A stretch of DNA of 64,000 nucleotides, taken from Crocodylus rhombifer (lineage: Eukaryota > Chordata > Crocodylia > Crocodylidae). Under the pieces are notes generated by a model, which saw only the letters and a list, made by a program, of their open reading frames with translations, was not told the origin of the DNA and searched no databases. Location: the NCBI GenBank assembly GCA_038503035.1, contig JAVSML010000945.1:1-64000 (forward strand), given 5' to 3'. Position numbers and translations under genes: made by a program. Positions 45,441 to 57,590 of the stretch are shown piece by piece (the stretch's first letter is position 1; every line of letters begins with the position of its first letter).

Positions 45441-48400
45441 GTGCATCTGTGCACCTTAATGCTGGGACTGGAGCTTCCTGCCACTAATGGAAGACGAATG
45501 AGCTTGGTTTCTCGCTACCATTCTCACTCCTGTGGTGGAATTGGTTGCAAAGTGTTCAGTAACGCTGTAGGAAGAGCACTGTCTTCAGAGTCCCAACGTG
45601 CCACCCAACAGTGACTGGGACCCCACTGTACGGGTGCTGGGTGCTGCACGCACATGGACCTGCCCCACCACTGGCCTCAACTAGCAGAACTCGAGATGCC
45701 CATTCTCTGCCCACCCAGGAAGGTTGCCCATGGGTGCAAGGGAAGTGGTGAAGAGCAGGGCTATCCAGCTCGCTGGCAGCTGAACTGTCAAGAAATTGTA
45801 GCCCAAGCCAGCGGAGAGATGGTTTAAACAGCTCAGACTCTCATTCAAGAATATAGCATCACATCTGGACCCCTGGGGCCTTCCATGCGCAGGAGATTAA
45901 AGGAATGGGGCTGGCGAGAGGCTGAAGCAATGTAAATTCTCAATGGAAAGTGGGTCTCTGCATAGTTTCTGCACGCTTGTGTCTTAGCAATTCATTCACT
46001 GGCGGGAGATGTCAAGCTCTCCTGTGGTGGAAATGAGACAGGCTCCCCAAGGAGCAAAATCTCGGTGTAGGATCTCATCCCTGCTATGAGGAAAATGAAA
46101 ATGAACTGGCTATAAATAAACTGCCATATCCTGCATGTGACACCTGCAGGGAATACTGACAAGGCAGCTTGTTTTGCAGAAGAATGGCAAATGGAGGTGA
46201 GCAAAGCCCGCTCGGCACCAGGCAAAGCACAGGCCCCGCTCCTCACAGCCACCGTGGTGAGATGCCTCCATGCCCGTGGCCTCGCACGTGCAGCCCTGAA
46301 GATGCAGAGGCTGCTTCTGCTTGGTGTCTGCCCTTCTAAAACCGCAGCCAGGTGGAACAGTAGCTCTCCTTCAGCTGTGCTAATCGCCAAGGACAAGGTG
46401 CGACTGCTGTGTACTTAATGGGAGCAAGGTCTTCCCACACACATGCATGCATGCACACACAGTGACTTCCCTGGTCTGGCAGCCCCGCTGCCTGTCTGTC
46501 CGCACAAAATCAGTCACCTCGGCCCAGCTCCGCAGCTGGGGTGATTTCCTACAGTGCCCTGGAGGGCGGCCGAGCTATCTGATTAGATCAGGTCCCTCCG
46601 CCGGCATAAATGTGTCTCGTTTGCTGAAACCAAGCCAGCGACAAGAAAACCCCCAAGGCTGTAAGCGACTTGCAAAGGTAGAAGTAGAAAGATGGAGTGA
46701 ACTCCCTTGGTGAGGAGAGGTGGCATCTGAAAGCCCCACAGACGGCACGGAAATCCAGCTCCGTGCAGGGTTAGCGCGAGGTGCGTGCGCTGGTCCAGCC
46801 CTGTTTTGAGGTCTAAAAGGATGCTTTGCCTTGGCCCTTCTGCCCACCAGGACCACGTAGCCCCATGCATCTTCCTTTTTCTTGAATTCTGTTCCTCTTT
46901 TCCCGTTCTGGACCCAAGTGAAAAGTCGTTTTGGCCTCTGAGCAGTGGAGAGAACACGTGTGCACTTCCATTTTGCAGTAAAACCTGGAGGTCACCTTGA
47001 CCTGCTTTCTGCCTCCGAATCCAGAGAAACCCTTGGCCCCTGACTGCCTAGATAAGAATTTTAACCATGAAGGAGAGGTGTGCGCGTGTGAAGTAAACCT
47101 TCCTAAATGACCTTGCTTGAACAAACGGGTCTGCTAGGAATTCATGAGGGCTCTGGGTCTCTCCCACTTGATGGAACTGTTGTAGCGAATTTAATAAGTT
47201 GGGAAGTTTTGCACACACCTTTCCTTTTTTATATTTAATGCCACTTCTCAGCATGCCTTTCTCAAGAGGCTCCCCACCACCCCAGCAGAAGTTAGCTGGG
47301 CTGAATAATTATTCCTGATGTTTCACAAGTCTTGCTGTGAATATTTTTTTTTTGGAAGGGAAGTGAGATTTGTGCCCTTTTGGAAAAAAAAAAAAAGAGG
47401 ATATTCCTATTTGTAAGTTTTGCATAAGGGTCTTACACAAAAGCAGCACGAGATGCTGCCATGCACCTTTGCAAGGAAAGCAAGAGGTCGGTGCCCATGC
47501 AGCTGTAAAGGCACTGGGTTGAAGAGTCCGAGAGATGGAGATGGGAAGTGGGGAGGGTGCTTGGGGGAAAGAGGCAGTGGGAGGTATCTCAGGGCACTGA
47601 AAGAAGCAGGGTTAAATCCCTACCTTTGCAGAAGGTGGCACAATGTGTGTCTGGAGGCATAAGTGGGTCCTAAGGAGACCAAAGAAAAGAAAAAAATTGA
47701 AAGGCCTCTTAAATCTGTGCGTGTTTTATTCCCAGGCTGGCATTTAGGACACGGCAGATGGCAAGCGAAGGTGCTTGGCACAGCTTAAGTCTTGGAAGTT
47801 TAGGGTTTCTGTGCATCAGGCTGAAATACTTCATTATAACTGGTTATGTGATTCCTGGCTTCCACAAGCCTTCCCTGGAGCAAATGTCCCCAAGCTCCAG
47901 AGGCGTGTCGCAGTCTCCGAGCTCCCCGGGGTTAGCTTTCACTTGCTGCCTTCTCTATGACTTGGGCACTTTCTTTATTAAGCACAGTGATACGTGCTGG
48001 GTTTAGTCACTTTTCTCTTCAGTACCTTTTCCTTTCTCTTCTCCACCAGTCCTGCCCTCATCACTGCCAGCACCAAGCTATCCTGCCTCCGTTTGACTGG
48101 GTTTTCCAGCTGGCTTTGCAGCATTTCTAGCTGCAGCGATGAATAGATGGAGGGTAAAGGACACATCGTAATACAGGCAGCAAAATGGAAAGCTTTGTGG
48201 CTTTCTGATGCTGCTGCTTCATTTCCAACATTGCTTTTTCAGAAGATCCCAGCTCATAAAAGTTTCAGTGGTGAAAAGAGCTACCCATAAATTGTGAGGG
48301 CTGCAAGTTTCCAACTCTAGCTGGGAGCAGCAGCTGTCCAGAGATTAATTTGGTGCATTTTTAAGTATGTTCCTTTGTTTACGCACAAGAAAAAAAAACA

Positions 48401-51400
48401 ATGCCTCAAATTAGCTGTGTTTGTGTCTAATATAAATTGACTGAAAAAGGTCATATTCCATATTTGCTGGCTGCAATGCTTTTGAGAACTGCAGATCTAA
48501 TAGTAAGGACTGGAGTCAGCGTAGGTAGAGACTGGCTTAGCTGCTTCCAACACCATGCGGCTAAAACGTACCGTCCTGGGCCAACTGCATTCATTGCTGG
48601 CCCACTTACGCGTTCCCCCACACTCGACGTTCAGTCGCAATATACTGTTTACCACTGGATGTCACTGGATGCTGTATAGCATTCCTCCCGGGTGTGATCC
48701 CTGGTCAGAAAAACTACATGAAACTGGAACTCAAGCCATGTGGATGCTGCTGTTGGAGACGTTTTGTGTGACAAATGCCTCCTGGTTAAGAAAGCCTACA
48801 TGGCTCCCTTACAGCCCTGCCAATGACCGTAGTCCCTTGCATTGCATCCCAGCACTTGCCATCCCTGGCTTTGCATTCACCTCTTCGAGGCCTGCATGCT
48901 CACGTGATTGTAGGGCATGACCTGCATCACCCATTAATGCCACCTCTTCTCTCTCAGTCTGCCCATGGACCTCTCTGTTGCCCTAGAGCCTTCCTGGCTA
49001 GTGTATGGTTGGGCATCTCTTCTCTGGAGAAGCAGCTGCCACCAGCCAAGCTGGAAAAGGTCAGGAACATGATTCAGATTGCACTGGGTAATGTGGCTTT
49101 TTATACCGTGCACCACTTATACAGGGAGCGTCTTCTGCTATGTGCATTTCCCAAATGCTACAGGTGACTTTTGATTTTTCCAATCACCATCAAGTCATGA
49201 TGAGCCTTTGCACTCTCTCAAAACCATGCCTTTGAATGAAGAATAATATCTGCTGCTTTATGACAACTCGTTGGATCACTAACGGGCTCCACAAGTCTGG
49301 CATGAAGCAAATGTTTTCATGATTAAGTGCCATGTGTCACAGCCTTTTCACTACCCAAGGTTAGCATTAGCTTACTAAACCTGAGGTGACTCAGATGCTT
49401 TATTTATTAAGTACCGTCAAATTTGCTGGGTTGAGTCACTTATGGCATGAGACTGATTCATGCTGACCAGTGGTGACCTGCCAACACGAGCCCTAAATCC
49501 CCAGCTGTGGTTTTATTGATGCATATTTGAAAATGACACATCTGGACCCTGAAGTCAAGAGGAGGCTCCTCACTTGTAACTGAGGTTGGAATTAAGCCTC
49601 TGAGGTTGAAGTGTAAGGATGTAGATTAGGGTCCTGACTCCCATACCCTCCAGTTCCCAAATGCGAGTTACCTCTTGGGGTCACATGGATCAGACTGAGG
49701 TGCATCATCTCCAGCAAAGACATTGCTTTATTCCTAGTTACAGCTCCTGGTTTCTCCTCTCTCTGCAGCTTCTCTTCTACGCGCACTTTCCTTTCTTCTC
49801 TCTGATCTCAACTCTGTGTGTGTGTGTGTGTGTGTGTAATTGAGGCTCTGACACCAACTTTGCCTGATTCTTGATTTGATGTAGTAGAGAAGCAGACAGC
49901 TAGATAGATGGGGTGGACAGGGGGCTGGCAAAGAGGTGGATGGAGACAGAGAGCAAACTTAAGTTTCTTTAAAAGAAAAAGCAGTTCTGTTTCACCCAGT
50001 CTGACCCCCCACTGGAATGATAATGTTTCCTGAGAGCGACACCAGGGACGTGATGCTGATAAATAGAGATGTTGTTGGGTGAAGGCACTTCCTAATCCAT
50101 GAGAAACCAGAAGGTTTTCAGTGAACCATTCAGCAGTTTGAGCCACAGTCTCCCCCTGAACTGCACATGCTGATGGGTTTCATGGATTGCTGCCCACTGA
50201 GCTAAGGGAATTCGAACTCATTTGGTCTGGAGCTAATGGCAGAGCGGACCCAGCCACTTGGGGAACGGAAATGCATTACAGAGGTATAAAGAAGTGACAA
50301 AGCAGAGTGGGAATGGACTCCGGGTCCCTGTAAATTAGAATGTGAGGCCAAAATAATCCTCACAGTCATCCTGAGCCAGCGCAAACAACTAATGCGCTTT
50401 GACTAACAGGCTTCTGGGGACCACTTTTTGGCTGTGCTGATTTCTGTCTGGGGTAGGAAGCTCTATATCCTCCCTGGGATGGAGCTCCTGTTTCCACCAG
50501 TGCAAACACTGCCCTTGCCCTTGCCGTTGACTGGGGTAGGTTTGCTCAGTGTTTAAAACAATGCAACGGGCTCGCACATGAGTCTGGCCAACGCCTTCCC
50601 CCCGATGCGGCGACTGCAGCACAGCGGTGATTCCAGCGAGTGCCAACAGCACTTGGCCTGGGAGCTGTCTGCAGACTTCCCACCTTCACTGTGCCTGACC
50701 TGGCAGCTTCCCAGGTGTGTCCTTGCTCATGCAGCTAAAGGTCAGGGGCTGTCTTGCTTGATAAACCGCTGAACGTTTGCCCTCGCTCCCGCAGGACTGG
50801 CTGTGAGCAATTTTTTCCTGGAGATGAGTTAATCCAGCTCCCACCGGTTAGACACCAGGCCATTATTTTTTAAAATCACGTCTATTGTTTCTTCTCTCCC
50901 TTCTTTGGCCTTTTCTCATTCAAGTTCTGGGAACCAGAAACACTTCCCCAGTTTTAACAGTGCTCAGCCTTTCTCTCTAACCAAGAGTTAAATTTCCCAG
51001 CTCCAAATCACCAATGCTTTATTAACAAGTGTATCACATTTAAATAATTAGCATTTTATGTCACATGCCCTATATGGGGACACTGAAGGGATCAGAGACT
51101 CTGAGCGGAGCCATATGGTCCTGTGATTAACAGTGTCAAGCAAGAGCAGGCAAAGCATTAAAGGGAGAAAAATGCGCAGGCTGAGAAATCGGCACGGTTT
51201 CCTGCAGGCCTTACACAACATTTTCCTTAAGGAAGAGAACGGTGCCTAAAACGGGATGCAATCAGCTATGCTTGTGTGTGCACTGGGGGTTATGAAGACA
51301 GCGGTGCCATAGCTGAACCACCGAAGGCTCTGGGGTGGGGGACCGTCGGGATATCTCAGCCTAGGAGCCTTTGGTCCAGTCTAATGTTTCATCCAGGAAA

Positions 51401-51671
51401 GGGAGGAGTCTACTACTGCTGCCAGCTAGTCATTTACTCCTTTACACCATTCAGCAACTCATGCTGTGAGCCCCAGTGAGCGAATGCATCACAGCAGAGC
51501 TGTGCAAGTACTGCGCTTATCTTTTTTGGTGGCTGAACTGAGAAAATGAGAAGAGTTTATTTTGTGTCAATGCAAAGAGAGATTTTCTGCTTTTCCTCAA
51601 CACAGGAAACAACAGAACAAAAACTCACTTGAGGTGGGGCACAGCATTGGATCGGGCTTGAAACAACCCCC
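45441..51671. other. Long unique non-coding stretch
   Basis: Over 6 kb without a recognised exon or sizeable repeat. It holds an alternating ACACATGCATGCATGCACAC tract at ~46438-46461, a T-run and an A-run close together (47344-47353 and 47384-47396), and a (TG)n at 49818-49838. Frames up to 134 codons have no motif. A GATT tetranucleotide run (four units) lies at ~51769-51784, just inside the next element. Confidence 0.45.
49818..49838. repeat. (TG)n microsatellite
   Basis: About ten uninterrupted TG dinucleotides. Confidence 0.9.
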
Positions 51672-52850
51672 TGTGACAGGAGTATTGCTACTGGAGCCTT
51701 TCTATTGGTGACTCTGCCCTCCTGTTATGGGCCAACTGCCTGCTTACTTGTCTGCCACGCCTTGATCTTGATTGATTGATTGATGTAATTAGCAGCAGGT
51801 TGTCCACTTTATGCGCCCCGGTGCCAGGAGGTGCTATCTGTGGCTCCTTTTCCTCCCCTACACCGCAGCCCAAGCCTCGCAGATGGTACTGATGTGGTAT
51901 TCGACCTGGGCCTTGCTGTGATTTGGTCCTGTCCTTGCCTTCTCTCAGGGGCTTCTCACTGCCCTCCCCCCTTGCTCTGGGGCTTCTCGCTGCCCCGCCT
52001 TGCTCTGGGGCTGGGGCCAATGCACCCCAAATGCTGCACCCTCTCTGGCGCCAGGGTCCCCACGCTACCATGGAGCCCCTATGAGGCCTCCTCCAACCCC
52101 TAATAGCCTCACCCGGTCCTCCGGTCAAAACAGCGAACACAAAAACACAAAGCCCCCGGGCTATAACATGAAAAGCTAAACCGTCCGGCCAAACAACACT
52201 CAATCCCTACCAGGAAATACTCCAACCCATAGCAGCCATCAGGGAGGGGATGCTCATGCAGTCGGGCTTCTCCCCTCTGCCTGCACTGGCCGAGCTCCCC
52301 CACCCTCGGCCGCCAGAGGGGAACTGCCCTCCTGGCCTCACGCCTGGGGCTTAAGAAGGGCCAGGCCCTGCCCCTTCCTGTCAGCTGGCTCCCCACTGGT
52401 TGCCCTAGCAACCAGCACCTGTGCTGCCCTGGTGACTGGCAGCTGAGCCTCCCCCTTCTTGCCACTAGGGGCCTCTCCCGAGCCGTTTCTGCTCCCAGGT
52501 GCGGGGCACCTGAGTGCTCTGCGACACCCCCCTTCCCCCCTTCCATTTGGGAGCTGTAGGCTGGTCTCCTGCGCTGACGCCGGCATCGCAATAATCAGCC
52601 ATCTTCTAGCCAGATCCATGGGCTCACAGGCCATGCTCGCTGCTCACAAAGCCCACGGCAACTTGGACAGCTTACCCCAGCTCTCCACCAGGCCCCACAG
52701 CCTCCCCCCAAAGCTTGCCAGCACCACTCCCTGGCAGCCAGACTGCCACTGCTCCATCCCTTCTTCCATCCCTTCTTATATAGCCCTAAAGGGGCGGAGC
52801 CAGAAGTGGGTGTGACCATAACCTTAAAGGGATACACACCCCTTCTCACA
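51672..52850 (-). mobile_element. LTR-like or promoter-bearing interspersed element, unclassified
   Basis: The block is bounded by TGTGACAGG and CCTTCTCACA, giving TG...CA ends and a short TGTGA inverted repeat. On the minus strand, a GC box (GGCTCCGCCCC, about 52790-52800) and a TATATAAG box (52775-52782) lie 50-75 bases from the start, as in a compact promoter. CpG-rich relative to its flanks. An imperfect tandem copy of 'ttgctctggggcttctc' is at ~51970-52015. No polyadenylation signal or target duplication is found, and the minus-strand frames of 160 and 171 codons overlap and have no retroviral motif. An LTR is one reading; a single-copy CpG promoter is the other. Confidence 0.4.
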
Positions 52851-53095
52851 GTGAGTAAACAGTGTGCCCTTGGTGCCAAGAAGGCTGATGGCATCCTGGG
52901 CTGTGTTGGTAGGATCGTTGCCAGCAGGTCAAGGGCAGCGATTATTTCCCTCTATTCAGCACCAGGGAGGTCACATCTGGAGTCCTGTGTCCAGTTGTGG
53001 GCCCCCCCCACTACAGAAAGGACGTGGACAAGTTGGAGAGAGTCCAGCCAAGGGCAATGAACATGGCTAGGGGGCTGGGGCGCAGGACTTGTCAC
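52851..53095 (+). mobile_element. CR1 LINE internal fragment (thumb region)
   Basis: The frame carries QCALGAKKADGILGCVGR and then SCVQLWAPP, matching the CR1 post-palm region (compare QCALAAKKATGILGCVGR in the copy at 56250-57590). It starts abruptly at the edge of the LTR-like element and ends before the 3' end. No open frame beyond ~80 codons. Confidence 0.85.
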
Positions 53096-53694
53096 AGTCA
53101 CCTGCTGAATTAGGCAAAGATGCTTTCTCCGCTGATCACTGCCCCCAGTGCAACTCAGCAGCTGAAGTTAGCTCAAGTCGATTGTGTTGTTTTATGCCAA
53201 AAACTAATCAACTGCCCTCAACTCAGCATCCTTTGGTTAATCTCTGTGCAGTTATTTGCTGCTCGTTTTGTGCATCTAGTTCTGCTCAGATGTATTTCAA
53301 GCTGGCAACGGCCTTACCCAATGCTGGGCTGTTAAAGAGGAGAGGAGGCCTCGATAGCAGCATCCTGAATCCTAGCCTAGGCCGACCGGGGTAAGGCAGG
53401 CAGGAAAAAATTACTGTTCATCAGGACGGTGGGAAAACAGCCCCGGGGAACCCTGGGAGAGAAAGGAAAACGCAACCTTGGTGCAGAGAGTTTGAGGCAT
53501 CTTTCCGGTAAAGTTGAACGAGCCTTCTTTGTGTGTTTCTGAAGTAACCTCCACAAAAGCATTCACTCCACGATGCTCCCCCTTCCCACACAGCTCTGAA
53601 GAAAATCAGTTGTTTCTCTACAGAAAGTCCCAGTGGGATTAGAAATAACAACGATGATTCATTAACTTTGTGTGTGTGCTTGCCTACATGACTG
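53096..53694. other. Unique non-coding sequence
   Basis: No feature recognised. Confidence 0.5.
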
Positions 53695-53815
53695 CAAACG
53701 ATGGGGACAATCCAACTCCTGTTGAATTCAATGGTAAAGGAGGAAATTAAAGAGAATAAAATTTAAAAAAACCAAACAAACCCCGGATTGACTTCAGTGG
53801 GGGCAGAATCAAGTC
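53695..53815. repeat. Degenerate palindromic MITE
   Basis: 'acaatccaactcctgttgaa' with 'ttcaatgg' at the left and 'ggattgacttcagtgggggc' with 'agaatcaag' at the right form an imperfect inverted pair around an A-rich centre, of the 'ccattgacttcaatggg' type. Confidence 0.45.
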
Positions 53816-54369
53816 AAGCTCTCTTTTATGTTCAAAATATCCATTGGCAGTGGGTGCCTTGGCCTTTGTTTGGGGCTGCCTCCAGCTCCACAGCATGCTG
53901 CTAAGCTTCCCGCTGCTCGCAGCTGGGCACGAACCTGCACAAGTCTTGGTGGGATGGATCTGCCTGCCAGAAATAACACGAGGGCACAGCCCAGGGGCCA
54001 GGCCCCCAGATTCACCTTCTCTCCCAGGGAGACAGCAGCCACCGTGGCACTGGCTCAGGAGCTGCTTTGAGCCCCCGCAGCCAAACCCCTTTCTTTTGCT
54101 GCCTTCCAGACTGGAGGCCAAGCCAGGATGCACAGAAGCTCCTGTACCTTTGCTGCTGCTGGTTTAGGGGCAAGACCCCCTTTTTCTTCCCGTGCATTTT
54201 GTGGGTCTATTCTGGACCCAGTGCTGAAATGGTTCTGGGGGAGCTGGGTGCCAGACATGAAGCTCTTCTCCTTGCTGAGTCCCTTCTTCTCTGGGGAATC
54301 TGATGGTGATAGCTCGCTGCATGGTCCCTGCCTAGGAGAGGGCTGGGGGCACATCAAGGCTTCTCGCAG
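53816..54369. other. Unique non-coding sequence
   Basis: No feature recognised. Frames on both strands overlap without motifs. Confidence 0.5.
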
Positions 54370-54490
54370 CTTCCCCACCGTACAGATGGATCCAGGCAGA
54401 GGGAGACTCAATGACCTTTCCAAGGTCACCAAAGGAGTCCGGTGAGTAGGGACTCGAGCTCACAGCAGGGCCCTGAGCCTTGACTCCACT
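54370..54490 (-). repeat. MIR SINE
   Basis: 'caatgacctttccaaggtca' followed by 'gtgagtagggactcgagctc' matches the reverse-sense MIR core (gacttgcccaaggtcacac ... ggcagagccgggattcgaacc). Confidence 0.65.
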
Positions 54491-54504
54491 CTTGGAGGCT
54501 GTGG

Positions 54505-54575
54505 GTCAGATTCTTGACTGGTGTAAATGGGTGCAGCTCCAGTGACACTGGTGACAATTTGGCCCTGCACGAGGT
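54505..54575 (+). repeat. Degenerate MITE of the 'ggtgtaaat' type
   Basis: 'gggtcagattcttgactggt', 'gtaaatgggtgcagctccag' and 'gacaatttggccctg' match in order a palindromic MITE widespread in turtles and crocodilians. One arm only. Confidence 0.45.
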
Positions 54576-54670
54576 TTCCCAGTCCCAGGGACATTTGCAG
54601 GAGCTGCGCAGAAAAATGCATCAGTAAGTCACTAGCGGCCTCCCCCCTTACCTCCTGTACACACAGGCAC

Positions 54671-54704
54671 ATGCACATGCACACACACACACACACACAC
54701 ACAC
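54671..54704. repeat. (CA)n microsatellite
   Basis: ACATGCACATGCACAC leads into an uninterrupted (CA)n of about 26 bases. Confidence 0.9.
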
Positions 54705-55571
54705 TTGAACTGCATCTCTCTGCAACACAATCCCTTGTTTAGCAGTTGGCAATGCAAGTCATCCGCCAAAATTGCTGCAGCTCACAGCGATGTTACTGCA
54801 GCTGTGTGAGTTCACACTGCAGAGCGCTATGACGTGCAATGTGCTTGCAGGAGGCTCTGAGGTCTGGGCTTTCCCTCCCTCTCCCTGCTGGACAACGGTT
54901 TTATGCTGCTCCTCCAGGGCTGCTGCCATGGTCTGGAGGAAGCCCCTGCACTTGTCGGCTCCCAGCTTTGCCTTGAGAAAGCAAATGCAGGCAGCTGCCA
55001 CCAACTTGGAGCGAGCGGAGTGAAACCACAGCCTGCTGCAGTGTCTCTGCGACATCTCCTGACCCTGCACCAACTCTCTTCCCCACTCTGGCCTCCCATT
55101 CCCGGGGTGAAGGATTTCATAGCTTGATGCTGGCCTCTGCATTCAGGGAGGGCGTATACGGGTGCACCTGCTTCCCCCTGTAAGGCACAGGCTGCAGTTC
55201 TGCTTTTGCAACTCTTCAGCTGGGACCTGTCAAATCTTTCTGATCTGCGGAGAATCAGAAGGGAGAAGCAGAAGGAAACTGAGCCAGCCAAGCCAGTGGG
55301 ATTCATAGCATGAAAAGGTGGGTAGTAAATCCCTGTCCCTCTGGGTGGGAGAGGGGGCACAGCATCAAACACAAAGATGCCTTCTTGGTAAAAGGAGATG
55401 CACCTTCTGAGTGAGAGCATGCGTGAGACAAGCAGAACTAATCAGATTTCAGGAGATGCTGTTTTTCCAGCACAGCCTCCATGAGTCAAGTCTCATGGCT
55501 GGGTGGGAGAGGAGGGGAGAAAGGGAATGCTTCCTAGATATTAGAGCAATCTCAGGTATCATCATTTAGAC
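54705..55571. other. Unique non-coding sequence with an unexplained 197-codon frame
   Basis: The minus strand is open from 55420 to 54827, the longest open frame here outside CR1. It has no domain, signal peptide or repeat that I recognise. A plus-strand frame (54772-55023) lies over it, and no splice signals frame it clearly. I treat it as chance. Confidence 0.4.
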
Positions 55572-55859
55572 CAGTGATTCCCAACCACGGTGCCCTGACA
55601 CCTTGGGGTGCCTGGAGATCTGTTCAAGTGTGCTGCAGTGTACTGCACAACCTTAGCACTGTCGGGTATGCCAGATAAACCCAGAGATTTCAAACTGAAA
55701 TCCACTGTTGTGACCTTTCTGAGTTCTTTGCAATAGAAAATCTACCCTATCATTTTTCTGTAGTCAAAAAAGTAGTGAAAACGAAGAGCAGGCACTTTCC
55801 AGGGGTGGGGTCTCAGGCCTGCCCGGGGGGCTCCAGCCTAAAAAGGTTGAGAACCACTG
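55572..55859 (-). mobile_element. hAT-type MITE with 8-bp target duplication
   Basis: 288 bases with terminal inverted repeats CAGTGATTCCCAACC and GGTTGAGAACCACTG. Flanks are ATTTAGAC (55564-55571) and ATCTAGAC (55860-55867), seven of eight identical; 8-bp duplications are the hallmark of hAT transposition. Read on the minus strand, the interior matches 59474-59761 block by block ('gactacagaaaaat', 'gaactcagaaaggtcacaac', 'tttgaaatctctgggtttat'), and the two have the same length. No transposase is encoded, so it is non-autonomous. Confidence 0.88.
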
Positions 55860-56249
55860 ATCTAGACATAAGGCCTAGGCAGAAAGGGGCCAAGAGGGCA
55901 GACTCAGGGTCTATGGTGACCTATGGCATAAGAATTTCCTCCCAGGCCTGGGCCTTCGCAAGACAAGGAAGCACACATACCTAAGCACTGCTGTGCCTGC
56001 CTAGGGTTCTCCAATGCCATCTTTTCAAGCCAAGGTGCAGGACACGATGCACAGTGCTGAGCTTTGGGGGCTTCCAGCAAACTGAACCCCCCCCGCCCCA
56101 CTCCAGCTCTTGCAGGACAGAAGTGCGGTACAAAGCAAACACCGCCCACGGCAGAGGTTCTGGGGTTTGCTACTCTGCTGGGGGCATCACTTTTATACGC
56201 CCCTTTGCCCAGCTGCATTTTTCTTCTCCATTGGTCTTCCAGGCCCAGA
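55860..56249. other. Unique non-coding sequence
   Basis: No feature recognised. Confidence 0.5.
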
Positions 56250-57590
56250 GTTCATAGCATCATAGAAAATGAGGGTTGGAAGGGATCTCAGGAGGTCACA
56301 TCTAATCAAACTGCCTGCTTGAAGCATGATCAGTTCCAACTCTCTCATCCCAGCCAAGGCTTTGTCTAGCTGGGCCTTAAAAAACATCCAAGGATGGAGA
56401 GTCCACAACCTCTCTGGGTAACCTGTTCCAGTGTTTTACTCCCCTCCTTGTGGAAATATTTTTCCTAATATCCAGCCTAAACCTCCTTGCTGCCACTTGA
56501 GCCCATTGCTCCTTGTCCTGTTGTCTGCCCCCACTGAGACCAGTCCAGCTCCATCCTCTTTGCAACTCCCGGCAGGGAGCTGAAGGCTGCTATTCAATCC
56601 CCCTCGGTCTTCTCTTCTCTAGACTAAATAAGACCACCTCCTTCAGCCTTTCCTCATAAGTCCTGTGCCCCAGCCCCGCAAACATTTTTGCTGCCCTCCG
56701 CTGGACTCTCTCCAACTTGTCCACATCCTTTCTGTAGCGGGGGGCCTAAAACTGACCACGCCAGTGCTGAATGGAGGGGAAGAATCACTCCTCTCGATCT
56801 GCTGGCAACGCTTCTACCGACGCAGCCCAGGATGCCAGTAGCCTTCTTGGCAGCAAGGGCACACTGCTGGCTCCTATTCAGCTCCTTGTCCACTGTCACC
56901 CCCAGGTCCCTTTCTGCAGAGCTGCTGCTTAGCCAATTGGTCCCCAGCCTGCACCGGTGCAGGGGACTGCTCCGTCCTAAGTGTGGGACTTTGCACTTGT
57001 CCTTGTTGAACCTCATGAGATTCCTTTTGGTCCAATCTTCCAATTTGTCTAGGTCACTCTGAATCCTAGCCCTACCCACCAGCATATCTGTGACTCCCCT
57101 CACTTGGTGTTATCTGCAAACTTGTTGAGGGTGTAGCTATGCCATTTTCCAGGTTGTTGATCAAGACATTGAACAAAACCAGCCCCGGGACTAACCCTGG
57201 GACACTCCACTTGATACCGGCTGCCAACTAGACATTGAACCATTGATTCCGGCTGCCAACTAGACATTGAACCCTCTCAGCCTGACAATCCAGCCAGTTT
57301 TCTATCCACCTTACAGTCCATTCATCCAGCCTGTATTTCCTTAGCTTGCCTGCAAGGCTGTTGTGGGAGACTGTATCACAAGCCTTGCTAAAATCAAGGT
57401 TCACTGCATCCACAGGTCTCTCCACGTCCACAGAGCCAGTCATCTCATCAGAGAAGACAATCAGGTTGGTCAGGCATGATTTGCCCTTGGTGAATCCATG
57501 CTGGCGGTTCCTAATCACCTTCTCCTCCTCCAAGTGCGTGGTGATCTCTCCACTGCTCCCCTGTCTGGCTCCTTGCTTTGCTAGTTTAAC
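56250..57590 (-). mobile_element. CR1 LINE, 5'-truncated, broken RT to 3' end
   Basis: Older-subfamily CR1 in reverse orientation. From right to left it shows the RT motif RNRQHGFTKGKSCLTNL, then VNLDFSKACDTVSH (usually FDTVSH; here C for F), then the palm with FADN (57120 to 57109) in place of FADD, then KRNLMRFNKDKCKV and QCALAAKKATGILGCVGR, and finally the 3' end at 56250. The coding region is interrupted by a tandem duplication at 57213-57274 and by frame breaks near 57105 and 56650. The 5' limit near 57590 is set by loss of recognisable protein homology and could be off by tens of bases. Confidence 0.92.
57213..57274. repeat. 32-base tandem duplication inside CR1
   Basis: 'ccggctgccaactagacatt' occurs at 57217 and again at 57249. 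The two units are almost identical, so the duplication arose after the CR1 inserted. Confidence 0.9.

Noticed and set aside
47344..47396. Hairpin formed by T10 and A13 runs
   Set aside because: Only the homopolymers pair; the adjacent bases do not continue the stem.
51688..52591. Two minus-strand frames (171 and 160 codons) as a gene
   Set aside because: They overlap in different frames within a CpG-rich element with TG...CA ends and show no retroviral or cellular motif.
54827..55420. 197-codon minus-strand frame, longest outside CR1
   Set aside because: No recognisable domain or signal, overlaid by plus-strand frames; most likely chance. A protein search with a strong hit would reverse this.
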